NCBI GenBank assembly: GCA_028822155.1
Contig: JAPKEJ010000016.1
Location: forward strand, 1-42,418
DNA from: Porticoccaceae bacterium
GTDB lineage: Bacteria; Pseudomonadota; Gammaproteobacteria; Pseudomonadales; Porticoccaceae
DNA: 42,418 nt
Reading direction: 5' to 3'
This document shows, in pieces, positions 1 through 10,461 of this stretch. How positions within the stretch are numbered: the first letter of the stretch is position 1; every line of letters starts with the position of its first letter. The translations under genes and the position numbers were made by a program. The notes under the pieces were generated by a model. It made no database searches. It saw only the letters and a list, made by a program, of their open reading frames with translations, and was not told where the DNA came from.

Positions 1-176
1 CCATCTCCGTCAGAATCTGTTGTTTCATTTGGATCATTAGGGAAGGCATCACTCGCATCTGCTACGCCGTCCCCATCAGAATCTGGAGGTGTACTGCTAC
101 CGCCACCGCCACAGCCCGCTAGAGCGATCAGTAAAAAGGCGACAAGCATTTTTGATAAAATTGAATTGGTGATCAT
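1..176 (-). CDS. Lipoprotein with thrombospondin type 3 calcium-binding repeats (5' part only)
   Basis: The gene runs off the left edge, so only the first 58 codons are visible. They begin with a lipoprotein signal peptide: a Lys, a hydrophobic stretch (about residues 10-20) and the lipobox LAGC with the acylated Cys at 22. A Gly/Ser linker follows, then acidic loops of the type DSDGDGVAD (from residue 32) and a second DSDGDG, which are thrombospondin type 3 / EF-hand-like calcium-binding repeats. The ATG at 176 has AAAGGA about 7 bases upstream. The product should be anchored in the outer membrane or face the periplasm or cell surface and bind calcium. Its main domain lies outside the window, so the function is unknown. 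A strong promoter with an overlapping Fur box lies upstream, suggesting induction under iron limitation. Confidence 0.8.
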   Translation of the reverse strand, partial: MITNSILSKMLVAFLLIALAGCGGGGSSTPPDSDGDGVADASDAFPNDPNETTDSDGD

Positions 177-315
177 GATTATTCCTTTGTTAATATAAAG
201 TCTCAAAAAAAGTACAGTTGGTTCAAGCTGACCTAGATCAGACAAGTAGCCTTCTATTTGGAGGCGGAGAGATTTTTAATACTACGGAAATCGCTTCTCC
301 CATAACCCGATGAGA

Positions 316-344
316 ATAATAATCACTCTTATTTAAATAGTCAA
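316..344 (-). promoter_or_regulatory. Sigma-70 promoter of the lipoprotein gene
   Basis: On the minus strand TTGACT (344-339) and TATTAT (321-316) are separated by 17 bases, close to the sigma-70 consensus. Transcription would start near 310 and leave a leader of about 135 bases before the lipoprotein ATG at 176. The Fur box overlaps the -35 end. Confidence 0.65.
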
Positions 345-345
345 T

Positions 346-364
346 AAGAATCATTATCATTATC
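346..364 (-). promoter_or_regulatory. Fur box
   Basis: Read on the minus strand, this 19-mer matches the consensus GATAATGATAATCATTATC at 16 of 19 positions, and a further ATGAT-like unit follows on its upstream side. It abuts the -35 element of the minus-strand promoter, a position where Fur with iron would block RNA polymerase. The nearest target is the truncated lipoprotein gene. grxD is transcribed toward this site and is not its target. Confidence 0.7.
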
Positions 365-452
365 ATTAGTATTTAGGAAGTGCTATTGCTACGCCTTAGT
401 CTTTATGTGGACTTGTATCTGTAAGGAACAATTACAAGAGCGCTAATCACGA

Positions 453-782
453 TTAATTAGCGTCTTCTTTACTAAGCTCTTCATCTAACAATTCTTTCAG
501 CTCGCCTTTTTCCTGCATCTCTATGACGATATCACAGCCACCGATCAACTCTCCACCCACCCACAACTGAGGAAAGGTAGGCCAATTGCCGTAGAGCGGT
601 AAATTCGCCCTTATCTCTGGATTAGATAGAATATCTACGTAGGCGAAACGATGACCACAGGACATTAGAGCCTGCACTGTCTGAGAAGAAAACCCACACT
701 GAGGCTGATTGGGAGAACCTTTCATATAAAGAAGTACTGAGTTATTTTCTACTTGGTCACGGATGGTTTCCATTATGTCCAT
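453..782 (-). CDS. grxD: Monothiol glutaredoxin Grx4
   Basis: This 109-residue protein is a CGFS-type monothiol glutaredoxin. Such proteins bind a glutathione-ligated [2Fe-2S] cluster as dimers or with BolA and help deliver clusters. The CGFS active site is at residues 29-32, preceded by the typical LLYMKGSPNQPQ segment, and the glutathione-binding WPTFPQLW and GGCDI motifs follow (residues 67-74 and 81-85). The protein aligns end to end with E. coli GrxD. The start at 782 matches that family start; a second Met three codons later is possible. The gene stands alone, with argD divergent on one side and the lipoprotein gene downstream. Confidence 0.95.
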   Translation of the reverse strand: MDIMETIRDQVENNSVLLYMKGSPNQPQCGFSSQTVQALMSCGHRFAYVDILSNPEIRANLPLYGNWPTFPQLWVGGELIGGCDIVIEMQEKGELKELLDEELSKEDAN

Positions 783-999
783 TACGTCTTGCCTATATTG
801 GTGATTGCCTGTGGGTAGACTATTTTAAACCTTTTCAATCTCCGGTAACACTATTGAGCCTGTTTATTTTAAATCTAATGCTTAAAATAAATAATGCTTA
901 GCCCTGATTAACGCATTTTAGTACTAAACAGCCTTATAAAGCTAAATTTCGTGGCTGTTGCGAGTCTAAACAAAGCAAGCTATCATTTACTACCAAGTA

Positions 1000-1025
1000 A
1001 AGGGGCAGCGTAGCTGCCTTTTTTT
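1000..1025 (+). terminator. Intrinsic terminator in the argD leader
   Basis: GGCAGC (1004-1009), loop GTA, GCTGCC (1013-1018), then seven T: a textbook plus-strand terminator. No plus-strand gene precedes it and argD starts 36 bases downstream. It either ends a short untranslated RNA or attenuates argD. The rest of 783-1060 is AT-rich; I see no clear promoter or ARG box, only a weak TATAAA near 936. Confidence 0.75.
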
Positions 1026-1060
1026 ATTCCAGTCATAAATAGGAAAGGCTAAAGTTTTTC

Positions 1061-2239
1061 ATGATATCGCCCGTATTAATGAATACGTATGGTCCCAGAG
1101 CCGCTACCCTTGTTAAAGGTGAGGGTGCTTGGTTGTGGGATGACAAAGGTAAAAAATATCTTGATGCTCTTTCTGGTATCGCTGTTTGTGGACTCGGCCA
1201 TTCGCATCCATCTGTTGCCAAAGCAATTGCTGAACAAGCTAACGTGTTAACCCATTGTTCAAACTTTTTTGCTATTCCGAATCAAGAGGCGTTAGCTGAA
1301 AAACTATGTCTCGCATCGGGTATGAGTAAGGTCTTTTTCGGCAACTCGGGAGCCGAAGCAAATGAAGCGGCCATTAAAATGGCTCGTCTTTTCGGTAACA
1401 AAAAGGGCCTAAAATTGCCCACCGTGTTGGTGATGGATAATGCTTTTCATGGCCGTACATTGGCCACTCTAAGCGCCTCTGGTGGTCGGCGAGTGCAGGC
1501 TGGCTTTGAACCCTTAGTGAGCGGATTTGTACGAGCACCTTTTAACGATATTGAGTGTCTCAGTATAATAGCTGACAACAATCCCAACATTTGTGCGATT
1601 TTCGTCGAACCTATTCAGGGTGAAGGTGGAATACGAATTGTCTCAGATGATTACCTAAGTAAATTACGTGAGTTCTGCGATGAAAAAGACTGGTTACTCA
1701 TGTTGGATGAAGTCCAAACTGGTAATGGTAGAACAGGGCAATATTTTTGCTATCAGCATAGTGGGATCACCCCCGATGTGGTAACGACCTCAAAGGGTTT
1801 AGGTAATGGTATGCCTATTGGAGCCTGTCTCGCATCAGGAAAGGCAGCCGATCTATTACAGCCAGGTAATCACGGTTCCACTTTTGGCGGTAACCCGCTA
1901 GCCTGCGCGGCTGCACTAGCTACTATTAATACGATCCAAGCTGACGGATTACTCGATCGGGCAACTGTGGTGGGAGAGCGCATTATGTCGGGTCTTCGTT
2001 CTGAACTTGCTGGTGTAGAGCATGTTAAAGACATCCGCGGTCTCGGCTGTATGATAGGTATTGAACTAAATAAACCCTGTAAATCACTGTTTGGTATGGC
2101 CATGTCCAAAGGCCTCGTAATCAACGTTACTGCAGAGTCAGTTATCAGACTGTTACCGCCATTTATTATGACAGATGATGAAGCAGATCTGTTGGTTGCT
2201 ATTTTGGCCCCGCTGATTAAAGCCTTTAATAAGGACTAA
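1061..2239 (+). CDS. argD: Acetylornithine aminotransferase
   Basis: This 392-residue class III PLP-dependent aminotransferase makes N-acetylornithine in arginine biosynthesis and often also acts in lysine synthesis as succinyldiaminopimelate transaminase. Family motifs are in order: GNSGAEAN (94-101, phosphate binding), FHGRT (129-133), EPIQGEGG (183-190), LDEVQTG (215-221, with the Asp that contacts the pyridine nitrogen) and TTSKGLGNG with the Schiff-base Lys245. A purine-rich AGGAAAGG lies about 11 bases before the ATG. argF follows after 3 bases, so the two are co-transcribed. The product is cytoplasmic. A strong intrinsic terminator just upstream suggests control in the leader. Confidence 0.93.
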   Translation: MISPVLMNTYGPRAATLVKGEGAWLWDDKGKKYLDALSGIAVCGLGHSHPSVAKAIAEQANVLTHCSNFFAIPNQEALAEKLCLASGMSKVFFGNSGAEANEAAIKMARLFGNKKGLKLPTVLVMDNAFHGRTLATLSASGGRRVQAGFEPLVSGFVRAPFNDIECLSIIADNNPNICAIFVEPIQGEGGIRIVSDDYLSKLREFCDEKDWLLMLDEVQTGNGRTGQYFCYQHSGITPDVVTTSKGLGNGMPIGACLASGKAADLLQPGNHGSTFGGNPLACAAALATINTIQADGLLDRATVVGERIMSGLRSELAGVEHVKDIRGLGCMIGIELNKPCKSLFGMAMSKGLVINVTAESVIRLLPPFIMTDDEADLLVAILAPLIKAFNKD

Positions 2240-2242
2240 TTT

Positions 2243-3157
2243 ATGACTATTAGACACTTCCTTACTCTACGCGATCTTAATGCTGCTGAGTTCAATCACA
2301 TTATCAAGCTTGCTATTGAGATGAAAGCTGCACGTCGGGAAGGTCGTGAAGAGCAGATTTTTAAGGGCAAAGTGCTGGCTATGGTTTTTGAAAAGTCATC
2401 AACCCGAACCAGAGTTTCATTTGAAGCGGGTATGGCACAGTTAGGCGGCGACGCTTTGTTTCTATCGCCCGTTGATTCGCAACTGGGGCGCGGCGAACCC
2501 ATTGAAGATTCTGCCCGTGTAATATCACGCATGGTTGATATAGTGATGATTAGAACCTTTGGTCACGACATCATCGAGCGCTTTGCTCAATATTCAAAAG
2601 TGCCTGTAATTAATGCTCTCACTGATCAGTATCACCCCTGCCAGCTACTGGCCGACATTCAAACTTATACTGAACACCGCGGTCCGATTGAGGGTAAGAC
2701 GGTAGCCTGGATTGGTGATGGTAATAATATGTGTCACTCATGGATTAACGCCGCCATAGTACTCGGCTTTCAATTAAATATTGCCTGCCCAGAGGGCTAT
2801 GAGCCCAATGCAAAACTGGTCGCTGAGGCTGGTGATCGAGTAACAATTACACGTAACCCAGTAGAAGCTGTAAGCGGAGCAAGTCTCGTCACCACTGATG
2901 TCTTCACCTCTATGGGTCAGGATTCTGAACTGCACGTTAGACTGGAAAAATTTGCTGGCTTTCAGGTCAACCATGAACTGATGGCACATGCCGCTGATAA
3001 GGCAATCTTTATGCATTGCCTGCCTGCGCATCGTGAGGAAGAGGTTTCTGGAGCGCTACTGGAAGATGAAAATATTTCGGTAGTTTGGGATGAAGCCGAA
3101 AATCGCTTACACGCACAAAAAGCGTTGATGGTATTTTTACTGTCAGCTAATACTTAA
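2243..3157 (+). CDS. argF: Ornithine carbamoyltransferase
   Basis: This 304-residue enzyme transfers the carbamoyl group of carbamoyl phosphate to ornithine, giving citrulline. The carbamoyl-phosphate site STRTR is at 53-57, HPCQ at 131-134, the ornithine loop SMGQ at 223-226 and the catalytic HCLPAHR at 258-264. Length and motifs fit the anabolic enzyme. It follows argD after 3 bases. Its substrate is made by CarAB, encoded convergently in the same neighbourhood. It ends 10 bases from the end of greA on the other strand, with no obvious terminator between them. Confidence 0.95.
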   Translation: MTIRHFLTLRDLNAAEFNHIIKLAIEMKAARREGREEQIFKGKVLAMVFEKSSTRTRVSFEAGMAQLGGDALFLSPVDSQLGRGEPIEDSARVISRMVDIVMIRTFGHDIIERFAQYSKVPVINALTDQYHPCQLLADIQTYTEHRGPIEGKTVAWIGDGNNMCHSWINAAIVLGFQLNIACPEGYEPNAKLVAEAGDRVTITRNPVEAVSGASLVTTDVFTSMGQDSELHVRLEKFAGFQVNHELMAHAADKAIFMHCLPAHREEEVSGALLEDENISVVWDEAENRLHAQKALMVFLLSANT

Positions 3158-3166
3158 ACGTTACGC

Positions 3167-3643
3167 TTATTTGTAAACCACATCGTCAATTTCATATTCG
3201 ACATCACCACTGGGTGCTTTAACTACGACAACATCACCGATTTCCTTACTGATTAGAGCCCGTGCAATTGGTGACTGATAGGAAATTTTTCCCATTTTCA
3301 CGTCAGCTTCGTCGTCACCGACAAGCCGATAACTGACCGTTTCCTCGGTATCGACATTGATGATGGTGACTAACGAACCAAAAATCACACGGTCACCCTG
3401 AGGCATCTTGGATATATCAATAATCTGTGAGTTTGATAGTTTGCCTTCGACATCTTGAATACGACCTTCAGCAAAACTCTGCTGCTCACGCGCGGCATGA
3501 TACTCGGCATTTTCTTTAAGATCACCATGCTCACGAGCAGTGGCGATAGCCTCAATAATTCCTGGACGCACCACTTTAATAAGATGATTTAACTCTTTTC
3601 GTAAAGCGGCTTCACCCTCTACTGTCATTGCATTTTTTTGCAT
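3167..3643 (-). CDS. greA: Transcription elongation factor GreA
   Basis: This 158-residue protein enters the secondary channel of RNA polymerase and stimulates cleavage of backtracked RNA. It aligns along its length with E. coli GreA: an N-terminal coiled coil (about 1-75) with the [13 protein letters not shown] segment at its tip (around 41-53), then the FKBP-like C-terminal domain ending in the conserved GDDEAD and SPIARAL stretches. Its ATG shares its A with the TAA stop of carB (TAATG), so it is translationally coupled and belongs to the carAB-greA unit. Confidence 0.96.
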   Translation of the reverse strand: MQKNAMTVEGEAALRKELNHLIKVVRPGIIEAIATAREHGDLKENAEYHAAREQQSFAEGRIQDVEGKLSNSQIIDISKMPQGDRVIFGSLVTIINVDTEETVSYRLVGDDEADVKMGKISYQSPIARALISKEIGDVVVVKAPSGDVEYEIDDVVYK

Positions 3644-6600
3644 TAGCTAATTTCCTTGTGCAGCGACTGTAAGCTGCGCACTTTAATTTTACCTTCAACC
3701 GCTCGGCTAAATCCTAGCGCTTCACAAACTGCACTGCCACCGGCCATGGTGGTGGTGTAATAAACGCGATGTTGTTCGGCGCTGGAGCGAATAGTCGATG
3801 AGTCAGAGATTGCCTGACGCCCTTCAGTGGTATTGACGATTAGATCAATCTTATCACTTTTGATCATATCGACAATATGTGGTCGCCCCTCTTTCACTTT
3901 ATTGACAATCTGCACAGTACAGCCGGACTTCTCGATAACCTCTGCCGAGCCCTTGGTTGCAATCAACTTAAACCCAAGATTATGAAACTTTTTAGCCAGC
4001 GCTGGGAGCTGTTCTTTATCGCGCTCACGAACACTTATTAAGACCGTGCCCTTAGCCGGAATTTCGTCGCTAGCGCCCAGTTCTGCTTTGCCATAGGCCT
4101 CTGCAAAGGTTTCGCCAACGCCCATCACTTCACCGGTAGACTTCATCTCTGGTCCAAGAATGGGGTCGATGCCGGGAAATTTATTGAATGGAAAAACTGC
4201 TTCTTTAACACTGAAGTATGGTGGAATAATTTCTTTGGTAAAGTTCTGCGATTCAAGGGTCTGGCCAACCATACAACGAGCCGCTACTTTTGCTAATGAA
4301 GCACCAATACACTTAGATACGAAGGGCACTGTGCGCGAGGCGCGAGGGTTAACTTCAATCACATAGATCTTGCCATCTTGCAATGCTAATTGAACATTCA
4401 TCAGTCCGCGCACACCTAACTCAACAGCCATCTTACGACACACTTCACGCATATTATTTTGAATATCTTCACTGATGCTGTAAGGCGGCAGTGAACAGGC
4501 AGAATCACCGGAGTGAATGCCGGCCTGTTCAATATGCTGCATAATCGCGCCAATCACTACCTGTTTACCATCACTGACGGCATCCACATCCATCTCAATG
4601 GCATTGGGCAGGAAGAAATCGAGCAGTACGGGACTATCATCAGATACCTGCACCGCAGTCTTCATATAATGACGCAACTCATCTTCTTTGTAGACGATTT
4701 CCATGGCGCGGCCACCCAGTACATAGGACGGGCGTACAACCAATGGATAACCAATTTCTTTAGCTAACTCAACAGCCTGGTCTGGGCTGCGGGCAGTTGC
4801 ATTACGTGGCTGCAAAAGACCGAGCTTGTCGATCATGTGCTGGAAGCGTTCACGATCTTCGGCGCGGTCAATAGCATCTGGCGTAGTACCTACTATAGGT
4901 ACGCCTGCAGCTTCAAGGGCTCGCGCCAGCTTAAGTGGCGTCTGGCCGCCGAACTGAACAACCACACCTTTGGGTTTTTCTACGCGTACAATTTCTAGTA
5001 CATCTTCTAAAGTAACAGGCTCAAAGAACAATCGATCTGAGGTGTCGTAATCTGTGGATACGGTCTCTGGATTACAGTTGACCATAATGGTTTCATAACC
5101 ATCTTCGCGCATAGCCAGAGCCGCGTGAACACAGCAGTAATCAAACTCAATACCTTGACCTATCCTATTGGGACCGCCACCTAAGATCATAATTTTATCT
5201 TTGTCACTGGGGCGCGCTTCGCACTCTTCCTCGTAAGTAGAGTACATATAAGCTGTATCTGTTGCGAACTCGGCAGCACAGGTATCAACCCGTTTATACA
5301 CTGGATGCATGTCAAAGCCGTAACGGACTTCACGCATTTGGGTTTCGCTGCAACCTAAAATATCGGCCAATCGACGGTCGGCAAAACCTTTGCGTTTAAG
5401 ACGGTAAAGCGCCTGTTTGGTGAGATCGGCAAGTACTGTACCCTGCAAACTCATCTCATCTTTAATAATGTCTTCAATCTGCACTAGGAACCAACGATCA
5501 ACCTTAGTGATGGAAAAAATTTCTTCTACACTCATGCCCTGACGGAATCCGTCGGCGAGATACCAGATGCGATCTGGACCCGCTACTGCAAGTTCATTTC
5601 TCAACACTGCTGCGGAGTTTTCATCGTCTAGATCGAGCACAGGGTCGAATCCAGCAACACCCACTTCCAGACCACGCAATGCCTTTTGCATGGATTCCTG
5701 AAAAGTTCGACCAATAGCCATAACCTCGCCCACAGATTTCATCTGTGTGGTTAAACTCTGGTCTGCCTGGTCAAATTTCTCAAAGGCAAAACGTGGAATC
5801 TTGGTCACTACATAGTCGATGCTAGGCTCAAATGAAGCCGGCGTAGCACCCCCAGTGATTTCATTTTGTAATTCATCGAGGGTATAACCCACAGCCAGCT
5901 TGGCTGCTACTCGCGCAATTGGGAAGCCAGTAGCTTTTGAGGCCAGCGCTGATGAACGAGATACTCTGGGGTTCATCTCAATAACGATCAGTCGACCATC
6001 ATCAGGATTGACGGCAAACTGTACATTGGACCCGCCCGTCTCTACCCCAATCTCACGCAATACCTTAATCGAGGCATTACGCATGATTTGATATTCTTTG
6101 TCGGTCAGTGTCTGCGCGGGTGCAACGGTAATTGAGTCACCAGTATGAATACCCATAGGGTCTAGGTTTTCGATAGCGCAGACAATAATACAATTGTCTT
6201 TGCGGTCGCGAACCACTTCCATTTCAAACTCTTTCCAACCAATCAGAGACTCATCGATGAGCAGTTCGTTAGTTGGTGAAAGGTCAAGACCACGACGACA
6301 AATTGTTTCGAATTCTTCGCGGTTATAGGCAATGCCTCCGCCGGAACCACCCATGGTAAAGGATGGTCGAATAATGCAAGGAAAGCCAAATCGGTCAGCA
6401 ACTTGGACGGCTTCTTCCAAGCTATGAGCTATACCCGAATTAGGCGTATCCAAGTCAATCGCTTTCATAGCTTTGTCAAAGCGCTCACGATCTTCGGCTT
6501 TATCGATCGCATCGGCGTTGGCGCCAATCATCTCTACATCGAATTCATCCAGCACACCATGCTTGGCAAGATCCAGCGCACAGTTCAGTGCCGTCTGACC

Positions 6601-6873
6601 ACCCATAGTGGGTAGTAATGCATCTGGCCGCTCCTGTTTAATAATACGTGCCACGGTGCGCCATTCTACCGGCTCAATGTAGGTGGCATCGGCCATCGCC
6701 GGATCAGTCATAATCGTTGCTGGATTAGAGTTCACCAGAATTACCCTAAAGCCTTCTTCACGAAGCGCTTTACAGGCCTGGGCGCCGGAGTAGTCAAACT
6801 CACAGGCCTGACCAATAATAATTGGACCAGCGCCAAGTATTAGGATGCTTTTTATGTCAGTTCTTTTTGGCAT
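3643..6873 (-). CDS. carB: Carbamoyl-phosphate synthase large subunit
   Basis: This 1076-residue subunit makes carbamoyl phosphate from bicarbonate, ammonia released by CarA and two ATP, for pyrimidine and arginine synthesis. It has the duplicated architecture of the family: two preATP-grasp/ATP-grasp halves (about 1-400 and 550-935), each with a GGGPNRIGQ- or GAGPIIIGQ-type start and an EMNPR/EVNPR metal-binding motif. An oligomerization region lies between them and a C-terminal MGS-like allosteric domain (about 937-1076) follows. The length is close to the E. coli protein. The ATG has GGAGAAAAC in front, 17 bases after the carA stop. Confidence 0.97.
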   Translation of the reverse strand: MPKRTDIKSILILGAGPIIIGQACEFDYSGAQACKALREEGFRVILVNSNPATIMTDPAMADATYIEPVEWRTVARIIKQERPDALLPTMGGQTALNCALDLAKHGVLDEFDVEMIGANADAIDKAEDRERFDKAMKAIDLDTPNSGIAHSLEEAVQVADRFGFPCIIRPSFTMGGSGGGIAYNREEFETICRRGLDLSPTNELLIDESLIGWKEFEMEVVRDRKDNCIIVCAIENLDPMGIHTGDSITVAPAQTLTDKEYQIMRNASIKVLREIGVETGGSNVQFAVNPDDGRLIVIEMNPRVSRSSALASKATGFPIARVAAKLAVGYTLDELQNEITGGATPASFEPSIDYVVTKIPRFAFEKFDQADQSLTTQMKSVGEVMAIGRTFQESMQKALRGLEVGVAGFDPVLDLDDENSAAVLRNELAVAGPDRIWYLADGFRQGMSVEEIFSITKVDRWFLVQIEDIIKDEMSLQGTVLADLTKQALYRLKRKGFADRRLADILGCSETQMREVRYGFDMHPVYKRVDTCAAEFATDTAYMYSTYEEECEARPSDKDKIMILGGGPNRIGQGIEFDYCCVHAALAMREDGYETIMVNCNPETVSTDYDTSDRLFFEPVTLEDVLEIVRVEKPKGVVVQFGGQTPLKLARALEAAGVPIVGTTPDAIDRAEDRERFQHMIDKLGLLQPRNATARSPDQAVELAKEIGYPLVVRPSYVLGGRAMEIVYKEDELRHYMKTAVQVSDDSPVLLDFFLPNAIEMDVDAVSDGKQVVIGAIMQHIEQAGIHSGDSACSLPPYSISEDIQNNMREVCRKMAVELGVRGLMNVQLALQDGKIYVIEVNPRASRTVPFVSKCIGASLAKVAARCMVGQTLESQNFTKEIIPPYFSVKEAVFPFNKFPGIDPILGPEMKSTGEVMGVGETFAEAYGKAELGASDEIPAKGTVLISVRERDKEQLPALAKKFHNLGFKLIATKGSAEVIEKSGCTVQIVNKVKEGRPHIVDMIKSDKIDLIVNTTEGRQAISDSSTIRSSAEQHRVYYTTTMAGGSAVCEALGFSRAVEGKIKVRSLQSLHKEIS

Positions 6874-6890
6874 GTTTTCTCCGCAAGCGC

Positions 6891-8033
6891 CTAGCGTTTG
6901 GCTTCCATTAGTTCGATAAAGTGGTCAAACAGTACTGCTGCTTCATGGGGGCCAGGGCTAGCTTCAGGGTGACCCTGGAAGCTAAATGCTGGTTTGTCAG
7001 TACGATGAATACCCTGCAGCGAACCATCAAATAACGAGCGATGCGTAGCAACCAGGTTAGCTGGTAAACTGGATTCATCAACGGCAAAACCGTGATTTTG
7101 GCTGGTGATCATTACCACCTTATGTTTAAGATCTTCAACTGGATGGTTAGCACCATGGTGGCCAAACTTCATCTTTACCGTTGTGGCGCCCGAGGCCAGC
7201 GCTAAAAGTTGGTGGCCCAAACATATGCCAAAAACTGGAATATCGGTTTCGAGGATTTCAGTAATAGCCTGAATAGCATAGTCGCAAGGCTCTGGATCGC
7301 CAGGGCCATTAGACAGGAATATACCATCGGGATTCATTGCCAGAACATCTGCCGCGGACGTCTGTGCTGGAACAACGATCAGTTCGCAGCTACGATCGAC
7401 AAGCATACGTAGAATATTGCGCTTAACGCCGTAATCGTAAGCCACAACCTTAAATTTAGTGGTGCTAGCCTCTTGGCTTTTGTGGCCAACACCCAATTCC
7501 CAACTGTGCTCAGACCATTGATAGCTAGTGACGGTAGTCACTTCTTTAGCCAGGTCCATACCTTTGAGACCAGCAAACTGTTTAGCAGAAGCAAGTGCCT
7601 GCTCATCACTGACCTCGCCGGCCATAATGCAACCGCTCTGGGCGCCAGTTTCACGTAGTATGCGCGTCAACTTGCGGGTGTCGATATCGGCGATTCCAAG
7701 AATGCCTTTTTCTTTCAAGTAGTCATCGAGGTTCTGTTCACTACGAAAATTTGAAACCAATAGTGGCAAGTCTCGAATAACAAGGCCCGCTGCCCAGATC
7801 TGATCTGACTCCTCATCTTCCTTATTCACACCGACGTTGCCGATATGGGGATAAGTAAGCGTTACGATCTGACGAGCATATGAGGGATCAGTAAGAATTT
7901 CCTGATATCCCGAAAGGGCTGTATTAAAAACGATTTCACCAACAGAGGACCCATCTGCACCAATGGCAGTTCCTCTGAAAATTGTTCCGTCTGCTAGCGC
8001 AAGTACGGCTTCCCGGTAAGTCTGGGAATTCAC
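6891..8033 (-). CDS. carA: Carbamoyl-phosphate synthase small subunit (glutaminase)
   Basis: This 380-residue class I glutamine amidotransferase hydrolyses glutamine and passes ammonia to CarB. The N-terminal CPSase_sm domain is about 1-150 and the glutaminase domain about 194-376. The catalytic triad is visible: Cys271 in GICLGHQ, His355 and Glu357 in GHPEAS. The start is GTG at 8033, with AGGAGG four bases upstream, and [13 protein letters not shown] aligns with family N-termini. A terminator lies between dapB and this gene, so carAB-greA is probably transcribed from its own promoter in 8034-8124. Confidence 0.96.
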   Translation of the reverse strand: MNSQTYREAVLALADGTIFRGTAIGADGSSVGEIVFNTALSGYQEILTDPSYARQIVTLTYPHIGNVGVNKEDEESDQIWAAGLVIRDLPLLVSNFRSEQNLDDYLKEKGILGIADIDTRKLTRILRETGAQSGCIMAGEVSDEQALASAKQFAGLKGMDLAKEVTTVTSYQWSEHSWELGVGHKSQEASTTKFKVVAYDYGVKRNILRMLVDRSCELIVVPAQTSAADVLAMNPDGIFLSNGPGDPEPCDYAIQAITEILETDIPVFGICLGHQLLALASGATTVKMKFGHHGANHPVEDLKHKVVMITSQNHGFAVDESSLPANLVATHRSLFDGSLQGIHRTDKPAFSFQGHPEASPGPHEAAVLFDHFIELMEAKR

Positions 8034-8060
8034 ACAACCTCCTAAATAGTAGATGTTTCG

Positions 8061-8088
8061 CTTATATTAGCCAACGCTATATAAACAA
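8061..8088 (-). promoter_or_regulatory. Candidate carAB promoter
   Basis: On the minus strand TTGTTT (8088-8083) and TATAAG (8066-8061) are 16 bases apart, downstream of the dapB terminator and about 30 bases before the carA GTG. The match is moderate. No convincing ARG or PurR box was found next to it. Confidence 0.35.
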
Positions 8089-8124
8089 ATCCGAAAGTGG
8101 TAGCAGAGTTTTACCTATTTTTGC

Positions 8125-8161
8125 AAAAAAGCGAGATGAAACAATTTGTCTCATCTCGCTT
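8125..8161 (-). terminator. Intrinsic terminator after dapB
   Basis: A perfect 11-bp stem (AAGCGAGATGA, 8129-8139, pairing with 8151-8161) with an 11-base loop is followed on the minus strand by a run of six T. It ends transcripts coming from dapB and separates them from carAB. Between it and the dapB stop (8162-8318) I see no gene. Confidence 0.8.
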
Positions 8162-8318
8162 AATTAAAATATTCTGCTGTACGCTAACCTCTCAGAACGA
8201 GACCGCTTTTTAGTGCTGCGGTGTTAGCCGAACAGTATAGGGAAAGGGGGGTATATTGTCTATTTATCTGTATGAAAAATTCACTCTTAAATTAAGATGA
8301 ACCGGTAAATCGCGTTTT

Positions 8319-9122
8319 TTACTTGAGACCCAAGACGTCCTGCATATCAAATAAGCCCACTGGTTGCTTATCTATCCATTTAGATGCGCGGATTGCACCA
8401 AGAGCGAAGGCCATACGACTAGAAGCTTTATGCGTAATTTCGACACGCTCCCCTTCAGACGCAAACAACACAGTATGATCACCCACGATATCGCCAGCCC
8501 TAACAACCGAAAATCCGATAGCTTCGCTCCCTCGAACACTGGTCAGATCTTGCCGGTCATAAACAGCAACTTCATCTAAATTTCGACCCAAAGCACCAGC
8601 CACAGATTCACCAAGGGATAATGCTGTACCGGACGGAGCATCTATTTTATTCCGATGGTGAGCTTCGCTAATTTCAACATCAGCATCAGCCCCAAGCACT
8701 GAGGCTGCTAATGCAGCTAGCTTGAAACATAAATTTACACCAGTGGAAAAATTCGAAGCCATGCAGATAGCTGTATAATCACTAGCCTGTTGAATGATCT
8801 GGACTTGATCAGTCGATAGACCAGTAGTACCGATCACCATCTTTTTGCCATGGCGCCGACAAAACTCAGCATTCTCAACTGTAGCTACTGGAACACTGAA
8901 ATCGATTAGAACATCAAATGAATCAGCAAGCTCTTCTAAGGAGCTCACCACTGCCACGTTATTGCGCCCTAGACCAGAAGCTTCACCTGCGTCAACGCCA
9001 ATGAGTGAACTCTCCGAATGTTCAACAGCGACAGTAAGTTGCATGCCATCAGTGCCTGCAATAGCCTCAATCAAGGCTTTACCCATCCGGCCACCGGCCC
9101 CAGTAATAGCGATATTGCTCAC
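8319..9122 (-). CDS. dapB: 4-hydroxy-tetrahydrodipicolinate reductase
   Basis: This 267-residue NAD(P)H-dependent enzyme acts in the diaminopimelate/lysine pathway. The nucleotide-binding GAGGRMG is at 8-14, GTTGLS at 98-103, ASNFSTG at 122-128, and the catalytic and substrate segment EAHHRNKIDAPSGTAL at about 153-168 (His155/156, Lys159). The start is GTG at 9122 with GGGAG about 7 bases upstream. It lies 62 bases after dnaJ, an arrangement also known in Pseudomonas, and is followed by a strong terminator. Confidence 0.96.
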   Translation of the reverse strand: MSNIAITGAGGRMGKALIEAIAGTDGMQLTVAVEHSESSLIGVDAGEASGLGRNNVAVVSSLEELADSFDVLIDFSVPVATVENAEFCRRHGKKMVIGTTGLSTDQVQIIQQASDYTAICMASNFSTGVNLCFKLAALAASVLGADADVEISEAHHRNKIDAPSGTALSLGESVAGALGRNLDEVAVYDRQDLTSVRGSEAIGFSVVRAGDIVGDHTVLFASEGERVEITHKASSRMAFALGAIRASKWIDKQPVGLFDMQDVLGLK

Positions 9123-9184
9123 AACAAAACTCCCAAAGAGATATTAACGGACTTTAGGTTTTCACCAAGCCCAACACTTTACCT

Positions 9185-10312
9185 TCATCTGGTTAGATTA
9201 TCGAAAAAACTTTTTACACCGTCGAACCAGCTTGTACTGCGAGGTGAATGCTTACTATTTCCAGCTAGACTATCGTCGAAGGTTTTTAATAGTTCACACT
9301 GTTCTGCACTTAAATTAACTGGCGTCTCAACTACCACACGACACAATAAATCGCCCTGAGCCCCACCCCTAACGGGCGCAACACCCTTACCTCGCAAACG
9401 GAATAATTTGCTACTTTGAGTTTCCGCTGGAATCTTTAGCTTCACTTTCCCAGAGAGGGTTGGAACTTCAAGGTCACCCCCTAACGCGGCCTGAGCAAAG
9501 CTAATTGGAACTTCACAATGCAAATGACTACCATCACGAACAAAAATAGAATGCTCACGAACATGCATCTCAACGTAGAGGTCGCCTTCCGGCCCTCCTT
9601 GTGGTCCCGCCTCACCCTTTCCAGCAAGCCGAATACGATCACCTGTATCAACCCCAGCAGGGATTTTAACCGACAGGGTCTTTCGCTCTTCCTTTACACC
9701 CTGGCCATGACAACTTCCACAGGGATCTGAAATCATCTTTCCTCGGCCTCGGCATTTTGGGCATGCCTGCTGAACCGAAAAGAATCCTTGGGACATACGT
9801 ACCTGGCCAGCACCGCCGCAGGTATCACAGGTAATGGGAGAAGTCCCTTTTCTTGCTCCTGAGCCACCACAGGGATCGCAGTGCGTCATTGTTGGAACGT
9901 CGATCTGAATGGTCTTACCTTTAACTGCGTCTTCTAAATCTAACTGAAGGTCATAGCGCAAATCGGAACCTCGAGCCGGTCCACCACGGCCACGCCCGCC
10001 ACCGCCACCGCCACCGCCAAAAATATCACCAAATACATCTCCAAATACATCACTGAACCCAGCAGCACCATGTCCACCGCCATTTTGATCAACACCGGCG
10101 TGACCGAAACGGTCGTAAGCGGATTTCTTCTCTTCGTCACCTAAAACCTCATAGGCTTCTTGTGCTTCTTTGAATTTTTGATCGGAGTTTTTGTCATCAG
10201 AATTGCGGTCGGGATGAAACTTCATCGCTATACGACGAAATGCCTTCTTTACTTCCTGATCAGAGGCATTCTTATCAACTCCTAGCACTTCGTAATAATC
10301 GCGTTTTGCCAT
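9185..10312 (-). CDS. dnaJ: Chaperone DnaJ (Hsp40)
   Basis: This 375-residue class A J-protein stimulates the DnaK ATPase and delivers unfolded clients. It has a J domain (1-70) with HPD at 33-35, a Gly/Phe-rich linker with a long glycine run (about 78-112), four CxxCxGxG zinc motifs (145-152, 162-169, 184-191, 198-205) and the C-terminal substrate-binding domains. It follows dnaK after 149 bases without a gene; that gap contains no strong terminator, so the heat-shock transcript probably continues through. Confidence 0.97.
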   Translation of the reverse strand: MAKRDYYEVLGVDKNASDQEVKKAFRRIAMKFHPDRNSDDKNSDQKFKEAQEAYEVLGDEEKKSAYDRFGHAGVDQNGGGHGAAGFSDVFGDVFGDIFGGGGGGGGRGRGGPARGSDLRYDLQLDLEDAVKGKTIQIDVPTMTHCDPCGGSGARKGTSPITCDTCGGAGQVRMSQGFFSVQQACPKCRGRGKMISDPCGSCHGQGVKEERKTLSVKIPAGVDTGDRIRLAGKGEAGPQGGPEGDLYVEMHVREHSIFVRDGSHLHCEVPISFAQAALGGDLEVPTLSGKVKLKIPAETQSSKLFRLRGKGVAPVRGGAQGDLLCRVVVETPVNLSAEQCELLKTFDDSLAGNSKHSPRSTSWFDGVKSFFDNLTR

Positions 10313-10461
10313 AATTTAAACGTCTTCCCAAACTGAATGGCCAAATCTTATTGGCTGACTATAAAACCTTAAAAAAATAAGCGCGAAAGTCCTCTCGAAA
10401 CTCTCTTCGAAATTCTTTTCACGCCTAATTAGAGACAGGGTAAGATACTTACCGATAGTAG

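Noticed and set aside
981-993. ATCATTTACTACC in the argD leader, identical to part of operator site B
   Set aside because: Only one half-site; the left arm reads CAAGCT instead of GTAGTA, so no dyad is formed.
8270-8290. ARG-box-like TGTAT...ATTCA between dapB and carA
   Set aside because: The spacer has the wrong length and one arm is poor; no tandem second box was found.
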